Notes: a model not told the origin generated them from the letters alone. A stretch of DNA of 9,055 nt from Hyphomonadaceae bacterium UBA1001 (GCA_002291875.1 DBAV01000111.1:1-9055), one strand, 5' to 3'. Positions 1 through 6,423 are shown, counted from the stretch's first letter. A program made the numbers and translations.

Positions 1-82
1 GCGGCAGATAGGCCAGCCAGATCAGCGGGCTGTCGAGGGCCAGCCAGTTCGGCCGCACAGGCCGGGGGGGCGGACTGGTCAT
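1..82 (-). CDS. N-terminus of a probable sensor histidine kinase (partial, cut by window edge)
   Basis: Only 27 codons are visible: a proline/arginine-rich start, then a hydrophobic stretch containing SPLIWLAYLP, as expected at the beginning of a membrane segment. The next gene in ABC-2 ATPase–permease operons is very often a DesK/LytS-type membrane histidine kinase followed by a response regulator, and short N-termini of this style are common there. The kinase call is therefore mainly contextual. An upstream in-frame ATG exists at 100, but it has no ribosome binding site. The ATG at 82 has AAGGA (97–93) at a 10-base spacing and is preferred. The gene starts 32 bases after the permease stop and is probably co-transcribed with it. 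It could instead be another membrane protein, such as a second permease. Confidence 0.5.
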   Translation of the reverse strand, partial: MTSPPPRPVRPNWLALDSPLIWLAYLP

Positions 83-114
83 CGACGCAATGTCCTTCAT
101 TCGGGCTCGATCGG

Positions 115-867
115 TCAAGCCGATTGCCGGGCGTGCCCGGTCCAGGCGAAGAGCGCCGCCGCCGCGGTCAGCAGGGCCAGTGCCGCGGCATGCAGGCCCA
201 GCGCGGCGGTGTCGCTGCGCCCGGCGACCATCGGCGCCAGCTCGCCCAGATGGAAGGACGGCATGGCCCAGGCGGCCCCCTGCATCACCTCGGGCAGCAT
301 GGTGATGGGCATCCACAGCCCCCCGCCCACCGCCAGGCCCAGGAACACGATGTTCGCCATCGCGATCGCCCCCTTCTGGCCCAGCCGATAGCCGAACCCC
401 AGGCCGATCAGGCCAAACGGCACCACCGAGGCCAGGTGCACCCCCGCCAGCATGGCCCATTGCGCCGGCTCGAGCCGCACCCCGCCCAGCACCGCCAGGC
501 CATAGACCAGCACCAGCGACAGTGCGCCCAGCGCGACCGTGGCGGCCAGCTTCGAGACGATGTGGGCGCTGGCGGGCATGGGCGAGAGCCGCTTGAGCTC
601 GACAAGGCCGCTCTCGCGCTCGGCGGCGACATTGGCGCCGAACCCGAACAGGGCCGGGCCCATCATCGCGAACACGCCGAAGGTGGCCAGGAGGCGGGTC
701 GCCGCGTCGGCGTTCCCGCTGCCAAGCCCCAGCGCGAACAGCGCATAAAAGGCGGCCGGAAGGGCGATGGTGGGCACCACGAACTGCGGCAGGCGCAAGG
801 CGCGCAGGATTTCGGCGCGCGCCTCGCGGGCGTGGACGCCAGCGGCGGGGGCGACAAGCGAGGTCAT
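115..867 (-). CDS. ABC-2 type transporter permease
   Basis: This 250-residue integral membrane protein matches the length of small ABC-2 permeases. About six hydrophobic segments can be read, at roughly residues 29–48, 58–79, 106–128, 137–159, 167–188 and 221–241. The loop after the second segment (81–98) carries AAERESGLVELKRLSPMP, the charged cytoplasmic loop typical of this family (ERE.G..E.L...P), which is thought to touch the ATPase. It should form the membrane channel of an exporter with the ATPase encoded just upstream. Its ATG overlaps the ATPase stop as ATGA, which indicates translational coupling, and GGAG lies 7 bases before the start. The substrate cannot be told from the sequence; drugs, peptides or lipids are all possible in this family. 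The family assignment is secure. Confidence 0.9.
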   Translation of the reverse strand: MTSLVAPAAGVHAREARAEILRALRLPQFVVPTIALPAAFYALFALGLGSGNADAATRLLATFGVFAMMGPALFGFGANVAAERESGLVELKRLSPMPASAHIVSKLAATVALGALSLVLVYGLAVLGGVRLEPAQWAMLAGVHLASVVPFGLIGLGFGYRLGQKGAIAMANIVFLGLAVGGGLWMPITMLPEVMQGAAWAMPSFHLGELAPMVAGRSDTAALGLHAAALALLTAAAALFAWTGHARQSA

Positions 868-1778
868 GAGAGGGCTCCGGTTCCGGGGGTGGAGGGGCCG
901 AGCAGGTCTGCGAGCGCGTCCTCGAGGGTGGCTCCGGTGACGTCGAAGTCACGCAGGTCCGGGTCGGCGGCGAACAGCGCCTGCAGCGTGGCGCGTGCGT
1001 CGGTGGACATCAGGGTGGTGTCGGCGCCGCGCGGGGTGACGCGGGTCACGGCCGGCAGACCCTGCAGGGCGTCGGGCGAGAGCGCCGTGCGCACCCGCAG
1101 GCTGAAGCCGGCGACGCGTGCGCGGATGGCCGAGGGCGGGCCGTCGGCGATCAGGCGGCCATCGGCGATCACCGCGATGCGGTCGGCCAGGGCGTCGGCC
1201 TCATCCAGATGGTGGGTTGCCAGCAGCACCGCCGTGCCGGCGTCGGCCTTGCGCCGCACCAGCTGCCAAAGGGCGCGGCGGGCCTCAGGGTCATAGCCCG
1301 TGGTCGGCTCGTCCAGCACCAGGAAATCGGGTGCCCCGGCGATCGCCAGCGCGAAGTGCACGCGGCGCTGCTCGCCGCCCGACAGACGGTCACAGCGACG
1401 CGGCGCCAGGGCCGTCAGGCCCGCCTGGTCGAGGATTTCGTCCACCGGCAGGCCGCGGCGGTAATAGCTCGCCTGAAGGGCGACGGTCTCGGCGACGCTG
1501 AGCCCATCGGGCAGGCCGGCGGCCTGAAGCATGACGCCCATGCGGGCGCGCGCCTCAGGGTGTGCGGGATCGCGCCCGAACAGGGTGACGCGGCCGGCAT
1601 CGGGGGTCAGCCGGCCGGTCACCAGCCCCGCCAGCGTCGACTTGCCCGCCCCGTTGGGCCCCAGCAGGGCCACCACCGACCCGGCCGCGATCGAAAAGTC
1701 CAGGCCGTCGAGGATCTGGCGGGCGCCATAGGCCTTGCCCACCCCCTCCAGTCCGGCCACCGTGTCCTGTGTCGTCAT
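864..1778 (-). CDS. ABC transporter ATP-binding protein (ABC-2 exporter type)
   Basis: This 304-residue protein has a complete ABC nucleotide-binding domain. Walker A is GPNGAGKST (40–48), the Q-loop glutamine is near 85, the signature is LSGGEQ (132–137), Walker B ends in FLVLDE (152–157), and the H-loop histidine is H189 in ATHHLDEAD. After about residue 220 comes the short extra C-terminal region seen in CcmA/DrrA-like ATPases. It powers the permease encoded immediately downstream. The frame stays open upstream to 2129, but the ATG at 1778 is chosen because AGGAG sits 9 bases before it and the ABC fold begins directly after it; the upstream residues resemble translated noncoding GC-rich DNA. 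It is probably the first gene of the operon, and the region beyond it holds inverted repeats that may be operators. Confidence 0.93.
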   Translation of the reverse strand: MTTQDTVAGLEGVGKAYGARQILDGLDFSIAAGSVVALLGPNGAGKSTLAGLVTGRLTPDAGRVTLFGRDPAHPEARARMGVMLQAAGLPDGLSVAETVALQASYYRRGLPVDEILDQAGLTALAPRRCDRLSGGEQRRVHFALAIAGAPDFLVLDEPTTGYDPEARRALWQLVRRKADAGTAVLLATHHLDEADALADRIAVIADGRLIADGPPSAIRARVAGFSLRVRTALSPDALQGLPAVTRVTPRGADTTLMSTDARATLQALFAADPDLRDFDVTGATLEDALADLLGPSTPGTGALS

Positions 1779-2110
1779 CACCTCGCGCTCCTGGGCTGTG
1801 CGCGTTCCCTTCGCCCGGGTGCAGCGGTCGGCGTGAGTGTGCGGCGTCAGGGGTCGGCCATGACGGATGTCATGGAGCGGGGCGGGGGTGGGCCTGAGGC
1901 GCGCACTGCAGGCGGGCGGGAACCGGCCGGTGTGAACCCGGTTCAGTGCGGCATGAGCAAACATGAACAACCGTTTCGGCCCCGACACGACCGCCTGGGC
2001 GGCGCAGCCGCCGCACCCGCCTGCATGCCTGCCCGCCGCCCGCTGGCCGGTACGCCGTTTGCAGCGCGCGTGCCGTTTCGCGGCGCGCTCGACACCACCG
2101 GGGTGCAGCC
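1779..2110. promoter_or_regulatory. Divergent intergenic region with two perfect inverted repeats and a direct repeat
   Basis: These 332 bases separate the leftward ABC operon from the rightward glycosyltransferase gene and hold no credible gene. Three elements stand out. First, CCATGAC-N4-GTCATGG (1858–1875) is a perfect 7-base inverted repeat about 80 bases upstream of the ATPase start. Second, TGAACC-C-GGTTCA (1933–1945) is a perfect 6-base inverted repeat. Third, CATGAGCAA (1952–1960) and CATGAACAA (1962–1970) form a direct repeat with a 10-base period, about one helical turn. These are shapes expected of operators for dimeric regulators, such as the response regulator that usually partners a kinase like the one in this operon. 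No convincing −35/−10 pair was found by eye. Regulatory use is inference. Confidence 0.4.
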
Positions 2111-3085
2111 GTGCGCTGTGTGATCGCAATCCCCACCTTCAACCGGGCGCAGCAGGTTCACCGCGCGGTCGCGGCGGCGCTGGGCCAGCACTGCAACGAC
2201 GTGTCGGTGGTGGTGGTCGACGATGGCTCGACCGACGCCACGCGGGCGCGCCTCCAGCCCTTTTTCGAGGATCCGCGCTTCACCTATGTCCGGCTTGTGC
2301 GCAATGTCGGCACCGCCAAGGCCAAGAATGTCGCCCTGGCGACTGTGCCCTTCGACGCCATCACCTTCCATGATTCCGACGACGTCCCCCATCCGACCAA
2401 GCTGTTGCGCCAGCGCCAGATCCTGGAACTGCAGACCGTCGAGGCGCACCCCTGCCTGAACTGGCGGCTGGCGGGAAAGACCGCCGGCCAGCGGCTGGAC
2501 GTTTCGGTGGCGCTGACCTGGCACGAGCTGATCACCACGCGTGGTCAGCGCCATGTGGTTCGCCGGGGGCTCTCGCTGGTCGATGACTTTTTCCCGGGCC
2601 TGCAGATGAATGCAGGGCCGCCGGGCGACTGGGTGCTGGTCAATTCCGGCCTGTTCCGCCGCGAGGTGTTCACCCGCAGCGGCGGCTTTGCCGACTGCAT
2701 CGAGGAGGACCGCGAGTTGCGCAACCGGCTGGTGATGGCCGGCGAGGTGTTCTGGCTGATCGAGGACGTGCTGCTGACCAAGGTGGACAGCCCCGACAGC
2801 CTGACCGTCGATACCGCCACCGGCTATGCCAGCGAGCGGCGCGTGCGCGACCGCGCCCTGGTGTGGGAACGGGTCGAGCGCTGGCTGGGTGACCGCCAGC
2901 CCCAGTTCGAAGCCATCGACCTGAGCGGCGTCGAGATCGCCGAGGTGTCGCGCCCGCGCGTGCTGGCGCTGGCCGAGGACATTCCGGTGCGGCGCCCCAC
3001 GGCCGAGCCGTTGCTGCGCTCGCTGGCCGCGCTGGGCTCGGTGCGGCCCGCCACCGCGGATCAGGGGGTGCTGGCGGCGGCCTGA
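2111..3085 (+). CDS. GT2-family (GT-A fold) glycosyltransferase
   Basis: This 324-residue soluble protein begins with the GT-A nucleotide-sugar binding fold: CVIAIPTFNR at the N-terminus, the β-strand VVVVDDGSTD with D37–D42, and the metal-binding DxD as DSDD (88–91). Downstream, NSGLFRREVF...GGF leads into EED (198–200), where GT2 enzymes carry the catalytic base. The last ~100 residues are variable and probably form an acceptor-specific or substrate-independent tail. There is no signal peptide or membrane segment, so it should act on the cytoplasmic side, transferring a sugar from a nucleotide donor to an unknown acceptor. The start is GTG at 2111, with another GTG at 2120; the ribosome binding site is poor (GGGGTG). 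No other glycan gene lies nearby, so the pathway is unknown. Confidence 0.85.
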   Translation: MRCVIAIPTFNRAQQVHRAVAAALGQHCNDVSVVVVDDGSTDATRARLQPFFEDPRFTYVRLVRNVGTAKAKNVALATVPFDAITFHDSDDVPHPTKLLRQRQILELQTVEAHPCLNWRLAGKTAGQRLDVSVALTWHELITTRGQRHVVRRGLSLVDDFFPGLQMNAGPPGDWVLVNSGLFRREVFTRSGGFADCIEEDRELRNRLVMAGEVFWLIEDVLLTKVDSPDSLTVDTATGYASERRVRDRALVWERVERWLGDRQPQFEAIDLSGVEIAEVSRPRVLALAEDIPVRRPTAEPLLRSLAALGSVRPATADQGVLAAA

Positions 3086-3093
3086 GGGCGGGG

Positions 3094-3120
3094 AAAAATC
3101 CGCACCCTCCACGGTGCGGA
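3094..3120 (-). terminator. Hairpin plus T-run, terminator-like on the minus strand
   Basis: TCCGCACC (3099–3106) and GGTGCGGA (3113–3120) form a perfect 8-base stem with a 6-base loop. Read on the minus strand the stem is followed directly by TTTTT (3098–3094), the classical intrinsic terminator layout. On the plus strand no T-run follows, so it suits the end of the glycosyltransferase gene (stop at 3085) less well. No minus-strand gene is seen immediately upstream of it, so it would stop antisense transcription, or it serves the plus strand only as a 3' stabilising hairpin. Confidence 0.5.
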
Positions 3121-3207
3121 CCGATCGCGGCTGGACCGCAGGGGCGCATCGCGCGACAGTGACGATGGCTGCCGGTCTGGGGATTTGGCGGCGATCGGAG
3201 GGCCGCG

Positions 3208-4497
3208 ATGGCCGTGGACCTGGGCGAGCGTGACCATCCGGCGCGGGCGGCCCTGATGGCCGAGACGCATGCGCGCCCGACGCTGCGCGCGCTGGCGCCC
3301 TGCACCGGCCTGCACGAGGCGTTCGTCAACGAGGACGCGGCGGCCGCGCGCGCCTGGATGGCCGACTGGTGCGGGCGGATCGGCGTGGCCGGTCCCAAGG
3401 CCGGCGCGGGGCTGCACGTGGTGGAACACGCCGGCGCCGTCTGGAAATGGGAGCGCCACGGCGAATTCTGTGCCTGGACGGTGATCCTGCCGGCGGGCCA
3501 TCCTGCGGCCGTGGCCGACGCGCCTGGCCCATGGCCGGCCGGGCGTCCGGGGTCACGGATCGCGGCCGTGCGCATTGCCGTCCAGACCGTCGACACCCTG
3601 CCCGACCAGCCCTCGGTGGACGTTGCGCCCGGGGTCGAGCTGGCGGGCATGACCGTATGCGGGGGCGAGGCCACGGTCTGGACCGGGCTGGTGGCGGATG
3701 CGGCGGGCTTTGTGCGCTATGGGCTGGACGCACGGGGCCTCAACCCCGAGCGGTTGGGCCGGCTGGTGCGCCGCCTGTTCGAGATCGAGACCTATCGCAT
3801 GGTTGCCATGCTGGCCTTTCCGGTGTCGCGCGACATGCGTGCCGACCTGGACCGGCTGGATGCCGACGTCCGGCGCGCCACCGGCGGCGAGCAGGCGGGC
3901 GAGGGCACGCCCGAGAGTGCCGAGGCCGCGCTCGACCTTTTGATGCGCGCCGCGCGCGACGTCGAGAGCCTGCTGGCGCGCTCGGACTTTCGGTTCGGCG
4001 CGGCGGCGGCCTATCGCACCCTGGTGGAAAAGCGGCTGGAAGAACTGCGCGAGGCGCGGATCGAGGGTCATCAGCGCCTGTCCACATTCCTCGCCCGGCG
4101 GTTCAGCCCCGCGATGGACACCGTGGCCGCCACCCGCCGGCGCCTCGAGACGCTGGCCGAGCGGATCGCGCGCGCCTCGACGCTCCTGCGCACGCGCATC
4201 GACCTCGAACGCTCGCGCAATACCGAAAAGCTGCTCCAGTCGGTCGAACGGCGCGCCCGCCTGCAGCTGCGCCTGCAGCAGACGGTCGAGGGCGTCTCGG
4301 TGGTGGCGATCAGCTATTACGCGTGGGCGCTGCTGTCCAAGCTGGTGCAGGGCGTGTCGCGGCCGCCCGGCTCGCCCGCCTATGCGTGGATCGACGCGCT
4401 GCTGGTGCTGCTGGTGCTGGGCGTGGTGATTGCCGGCCGCGTCGCCCTGTCGCGCCGCATCGAAAGCGAAGGCCGCGCCCTGGATCTCGACCTCTGA
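3208..4497 (+). CDS. DUF3422 family membrane-anchored protein
   Basis: This 429-residue protein matches DUF3422 (predicted membrane-anchored, function unknown), whose members are about this long and common in alpha- and betaproteobacteria. Family marks are the N-terminal HPARAALMAETHARP (about 10–24) and the WKWERHGEF block (79–87). A long charged helical region (about 225–350), rich in Arg, Glu and Leu, looks like coiled coil. Two C-terminal hydrophobic segments follow (about 363–382 and 395–413) and a short charged tail, so the protein is probably anchored by a hairpin with its bulk in the cytoplasm. GGAGG lies 6 bases before the ATG. It stands alone: the gene before is 122 bases away and the next gene converges. 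No biochemical role can be assigned. Confidence 0.85.
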   Translation: MAVDLGERDHPARAALMAETHARPTLRALAPCTGLHEAFVNEDAAAARAWMADWCGRIGVAGPKAGAGLHVVEHAGAVWKWERHGEFCAWTVILPAGHPAAVADAPGPWPAGRPGSRIAAVRIAVQTVDTLPDQPSVDVAPGVELAGMTVCGGEATVWTGLVADAAGFVRYGLDARGLNPERLGRLVRRLFEIETYRMVAMLAFPVSRDMRADLDRLDADVRRATGGEQAGEGTPESAEAALDLLMRAARDVESLLARSDFRFGAAAAYRTLVEKRLEELREARIEGHQRLSTFLARRFSPAMDTVAATRRRLETLAERIARASTLLRTRIDLERSRNTEKLLQSVERRARLQLRLQQTVEGVSVVAISYYAWALLSKLVQGVSRPPGSPAYAWIDALLVLLVLGVVIAGRVALSRRIESEGRALDLDL

Positions 4498-4531
4498 GGA
4501 CGACCTTCCGAACACCGCCAAGGCGGGGTCA

Positions 4532-4590
4532 GGAGCCCGGGCTTCCAGGCCCGGTCTTGCCGTAACGGCCGCGCTCGGAGGCGCGCGGTC
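4532..4590 (-). repeat. REP-like double-hairpin element, copy 1
   Basis: Two hairpins lie side by side. One has stem CGCGC/GCGCG (4570–4574 with 4581–4585) and the other CCGGGC/GCCCGG (4537–4542 with 4549–4554). Read on the minus strand the loops are CTCCGA and CTGGAA. The same two loops in the same order, with GACCGCG before and GCTCC after, occur in the second copy near 8046–8126 on the plus strand. The stem bases differ between copies in a way that keeps pairing. It lies between the convergent DUF3422 and cheZ genes, a usual place for REP elements, and could also help end transcription. Confidence 0.65.
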
Positions 4591-4600
4591 CGGGGGGGGC

Positions 4601-4638
4601 AGACGCAAGAGCGGGGCGGACCCAGGGCCGCCCCGCTC
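4601..4638 (-). terminator. Terminator of the cheY–cheZ operon
   Basis: GAGCGGGGCGG (4609–4619) and CCGCCCCGCTC (4628–4638) form a perfect 11-base stem with an 8-base loop. On the minus strand the stem is followed by TTGCGTCT (4608–4601), a modest T-rich tail. It lies 80 bases after the cheZ stop, so it most likely ends that transcript. A smaller hairpin, ACACCC/GGGTGT (4642–4658), sits just in front of it. The short, imperfect T-run keeps the confidence moderate. Confidence 0.6.
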
Positions 4639-4718
4639 CAGACACCCCACCCGGGTGTGCCGCCTGGTCTCTCCGCGATGGCGCGGTGCGCCGTCCTCGG
4701 GGCCTGCGGTCGATGTCG

Positions 4719-5402
4719 TCAGGCGAACAGGGCGTCGATGTCGCTCTGGTCCACCTTGTCCTTGTTGCCGCCGTCGCCGCCGAACAGGGCGTCGATCTGG
4801 TCCTGGGCCACTTCGGGGCCGGCGAGGGCGGGACCATTCAGCAGAAGCTCGCGCTTGCGCCGCTCGGAGTCGGTTTCCTCGAGGGCCTGGTCCTCGACGC
4901 CCATCACGCTGGCAAAGCGTTCGACGCGGCCCTCGATGTGGCGCAGGGTCTCGACGATCTTCTGCACGCGCTGGCCGGTGATGTCCTGGAACGAGCAGGC
5001 CTGGAAGATTTCCAGCACCTTCTCGTTGACCAGGTCCGCAAAGGCCGCGTCGGTTGGGTCGGCCATCATCATCGCCTCGGCGGCGGCCATGATGGTGTTG
5101 GTGGCCTCCTCGGTGTGCTTGACGATGGCCTCGAGCTCGGCCCCGGCGCTGGGCAGGCGGGTTTCGCGGATGTCGTTGGGCCGAAGCGCCGCGATCTCCT
5201 GGCGGGTGCGGGCGATGTAGGTCGCGATATAGCGGAACTCGCCATAGACGTCCTTGTCCAGCGAGCCGAAGAACATCTGCATCGCCTCGACCAGCTGTTC
5301 GGAGAGGTTCAGCACCTCCACCAGGCGCGGGTCGCGCAGGTCGGTTCCCTTGACGGCGTTCAGCGCCTCTCGGACGCGCTGGGCTACTTCGATCGCGGGC
5401 AT
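4719..5402 (-). CDS. cheZ: CheZ-family chemotaxis protein phosphatase
   Basis: CheZ dephosphorylates CheY-P and so ends the signal to the flagellar motor. This 227-residue protein carries the family active site as ACSFQDITGQRVQKI: D140 and Q144 correspond to the Asp and Gln of Escherichia coli CheZ (D143, Q147). The regions around 30–70 and 85–165 are long helices, as in the CheZ four-helix-bundle dimer. A flexible charged linker (about 168–198) leads to a tail with two similar peptides, QDQIDALF (200–207) and QSDIDALF (219–226). E. coli CheZ has one C-terminal CheY-binding peptide, and FliM has a related N-terminal one. The start at 5402 has GGAGG 4 bases before it, inside an inverted repeat with the cheY stop. 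cheY lies directly upstream, its probable substrate. Confidence 0.9.
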   Translation of the reverse strand: MPAIEVAQRVREALNAVKGTDLRDPRLVEVLNLSEQLVEAMQMFFGSLDKDVYGEFRYIATYIARTRQEIAALRPNDIRETRLPSAGAELEAIVKHTEEATNTIMAAAEAMMMADPTDAAFADLVNEKVLEIFQACSFQDITGQRVQKIVETLRHIEGRVERFASVMGVEDQALEETDSERRKRELLLNGPALAGPEVAQDQIDALFGGDGGNKDKVDQSDIDALFA

Positions 5403-5478
5403 GACGCCTCCGTGCCCCGCCGCGGCGGGGTCTGGCAGGAATGGAACAGGGACTGCGGGCCGGGCCGCGGAGGCGTCA
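5402..5478 (-). promoter_or_regulatory. cheY–cheZ junction RNA structure covering the cheZ ribosome binding site
   Basis: In the minus-strand transcript TGACGCCTCCG (5478–5468), which begins with the cheY stop codon, is perfectly complementary to CGGAGGCGTCA (5412–5402). The latter contains the cheZ Shine–Dalgarno sequence GGAGG and ends with the A of its ATG. Inside this 11-base stem lies a 16-base perfect palindrome (5415–5430) able to form a second hairpin. The stem would hide the cheZ start until a ribosome finishing cheY opens it, giving coupled and limited CheZ synthesis. Pairing is directly visible; the regulatory role is inferred. Confidence 0.55.
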
Positions 5479-5862
5479 GAAGTCGCCCAGGACGGCGGCG
5501 ATCTTGGCCTTGAGCGTCTGGGCGTTGAACGGCTTGACGATGTAGTTGTTCACGCCGGCCTTCTTGGCGGCAATCACGTTCTCGGTCTTGGATTCGGCGG
5601 TGACCATGATGAACGGCGTGGCCTTCATGCCATCGTCCGAGCGCACCCGCTGGAGCAGCTCGTAGCCGGTCATCGGCTCCATGTTCCAGTCCGAGATGAC
5701 CAGGCCGTATTTGTGCAGGCGCATCTTTTCCAGCGCGGCGGTGCCATCATTGGCCTCGTCGATTTCCTTGAACCCCAGTTGGGTCAGCAGGTTGCGGATG
5801 ATCCGGACCATGGTGGCATAGTCGTCCACCACCAGGATCTTCATCCCCATGTCCACAGCCAT
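5476..5862 (-). CDS. cheY: CheY-like chemotaxis response regulator (single receiver domain)
   Basis: This 128-residue stand-alone receiver domain has all key residues: the acidic pair D13–D14 (LVVDD), phospho-acceptor D58 (VISDWNMEPMTGYELL), T88 (MVTAE), Y107 and K110 (YIVKP). It has no output domain, and its length equals E. coli CheY. Phosphorylated by CheA, it would bind the flagellar switch or other targets; the adjacent phosphatase gene supports a chemotaxis role over a generic signalling one. The start at 5862 is chosen because GAAGGGG lies 8 bases upstream; the ATG codons at 5850 and 5844 lack this. The open frame runs much further upstream but is out of family context. A 6-base hairpin, CCGCGC/GCGCGG (5893–5909), lies in the leader. 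CheA and receptor genes are not in this window. Confidence 0.9.
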   Translation of the reverse strand: MAVDMGMKILVVDDYATMVRIIRNLLTQLGFKEIDEANDGTAALEKMRLHKYGLVISDWNMEPMTGYELLQRVRSDDGMKATPFIMVTAESKTENVIAAKKAGVNNYIVKPFNAQTLKAKIAAVLGDF

Positions 5863-5979
5863 CGTCTCGGCCCCTTCTGAAGTCGTTTCTGTCCGCGCCT
5901 TGTGCGCGGTGGCGCTGTTGTTTGCCCTTCTACACGGGGGCTCTAAAAGGACGGTGAATCGGTGGCGGGGAGATGCACC
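5863..5979. promoter_or_regulatory. Divergent promoter region between cheY and the MaoC gene
   Basis: These 117 bases must hold promoters for both directions. Weak candidates seen by eye: for cheY on the minus strand, TTCACC (5958–5953) and TGTAGA (5934–5929) with an 18-base spacer; for the MaoC gene on the plus strand, TTGTTT (5918–5923) and TCTAAA (5942–5947), also 18 bases apart. Neither is a strong match to a housekeeping consensus. The hairpin at 5893–5909 falls in the cheY leader. Confidence 0.2.
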
Positions 5980-6423
5980 GTGAGCGGACTTTTTTTCGAG
6001 GACCTGCAGGTCGGGCGCAGCGACGAGCTGACACGCACCGTCACCGAGGCCGACATCACGGCATTTGCGCAGGTGACGGGTGACGACAACCCGGTGCACC
6101 TCGACGAGGGCTATGCGGCGGGCACCGCCTTTGGCGGGCGCATCGCGCACGGCATGCTGTCGGCGGGCTATATTTCGGCAGTGCTGGGCACGCGCCTGCC
6201 GGGGCCGGGGGCGATCTATCTGTCCCAGTCGCTCGCGTTCCGCCGGCCCGTGCGCATCGGTGACGCGGTGACCGCGCGCGCCACCGTCAGCGCGCTTGAC
6301 CCGGCCAAGGGGCGGGTGACCCTGCACACGGTGTGCCTGGTGAATGGCAAGCCGGTGCTGGAAGGCGAGGCGGTGGTGATGGCACCGCGCCGGCCGGTGG
6401 CGGGCGCGGACGGCGCGGCGTGA
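5980..6423 (+). CDS. MaoC-like hot-dog hydratase, PhaJ type ((R)-specific enoyl-CoA hydratase-like)
   Basis: This 147-residue single hot-dog protein closely follows the PhaJ pattern. The catalytic block FAQVTGDDNPVHLD gives D35 and H40, matching the Asp/His pair of Aeromonas PhaJ, followed by FGGRIAHGML and GPGAIYLSQSLAFRRPVRIGD. Such enzymes hydrate trans-2-enoyl-CoA to (R)-3-hydroxyacyl-CoA, linking β-oxidation to polyhydroxyalkanoate or other acyl pathways; the exact substrate is unknown. The start is GTG at 5980, with GGAG 7 bases before it. An in-frame GTG at 5962 would overlap that ribosome binding site and is less likely. The stop overlaps the ribF start (GTGA), so the two are co-translated. 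There is no phaC nearby, so a PHA role is only one possibility. Confidence 0.87.
   Translation: MSGLFFEDLQVGRSDELTRTVTEADITAFAQVTGDDNPVHLDEGYAAGTAFGGRIAHGMLSAGYISAVLGTRLPGPGAIYLSQSLAFRRPVRIGDAVTARATVSALDPAKGRVTLHTVCLVNGKPVLEGEAVVMAPRRPVAGADGAA

Noticed and set aside
124..1296. Long plus-strand open frame opposite the permease and ATPase genes
   Set aside because: It is antisense to two clearly recognisable ABC genes; its Gly/Arg/Gln/His-rich composition is typical of GC-rich shadow frames.
1779..2129. Upstream extension of the ATPase frame (117 extra residues)
   Set aside because: The extension is Arg/Ala/His-rich with no domain, overlaps the glycosyltransferase start, and ATG 1778 has a good AGGAG.
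1943..3112. Long minus-strand frame opposite the glycosyltransferase
   Set aside because: The plus strand has intact GT2 motifs; the minus translation has low-complexity His/Gln/Gly-rich composition.
3553..4650. Long minus-strand frame opposite DUF3422
   Set aside because: It is antisense to a recognised family member with a good ribosome binding site, and has no recognisable domain.
4686..5513. Plus-strand frame opposite cheZ
   Set aside because: cheZ has its catalytic motif on the minus strand; the plus frame is a mirror of codon bias.
5910..5925. Sigma-54-like site TGGCGC-N5-TTTGC upstream of the MaoC gene
   Set aside because: The GG-to-GC spacing is one base too long (11 instead of 10), which normally abolishes sigma-54 recognition, and the −24 box is imperfect.
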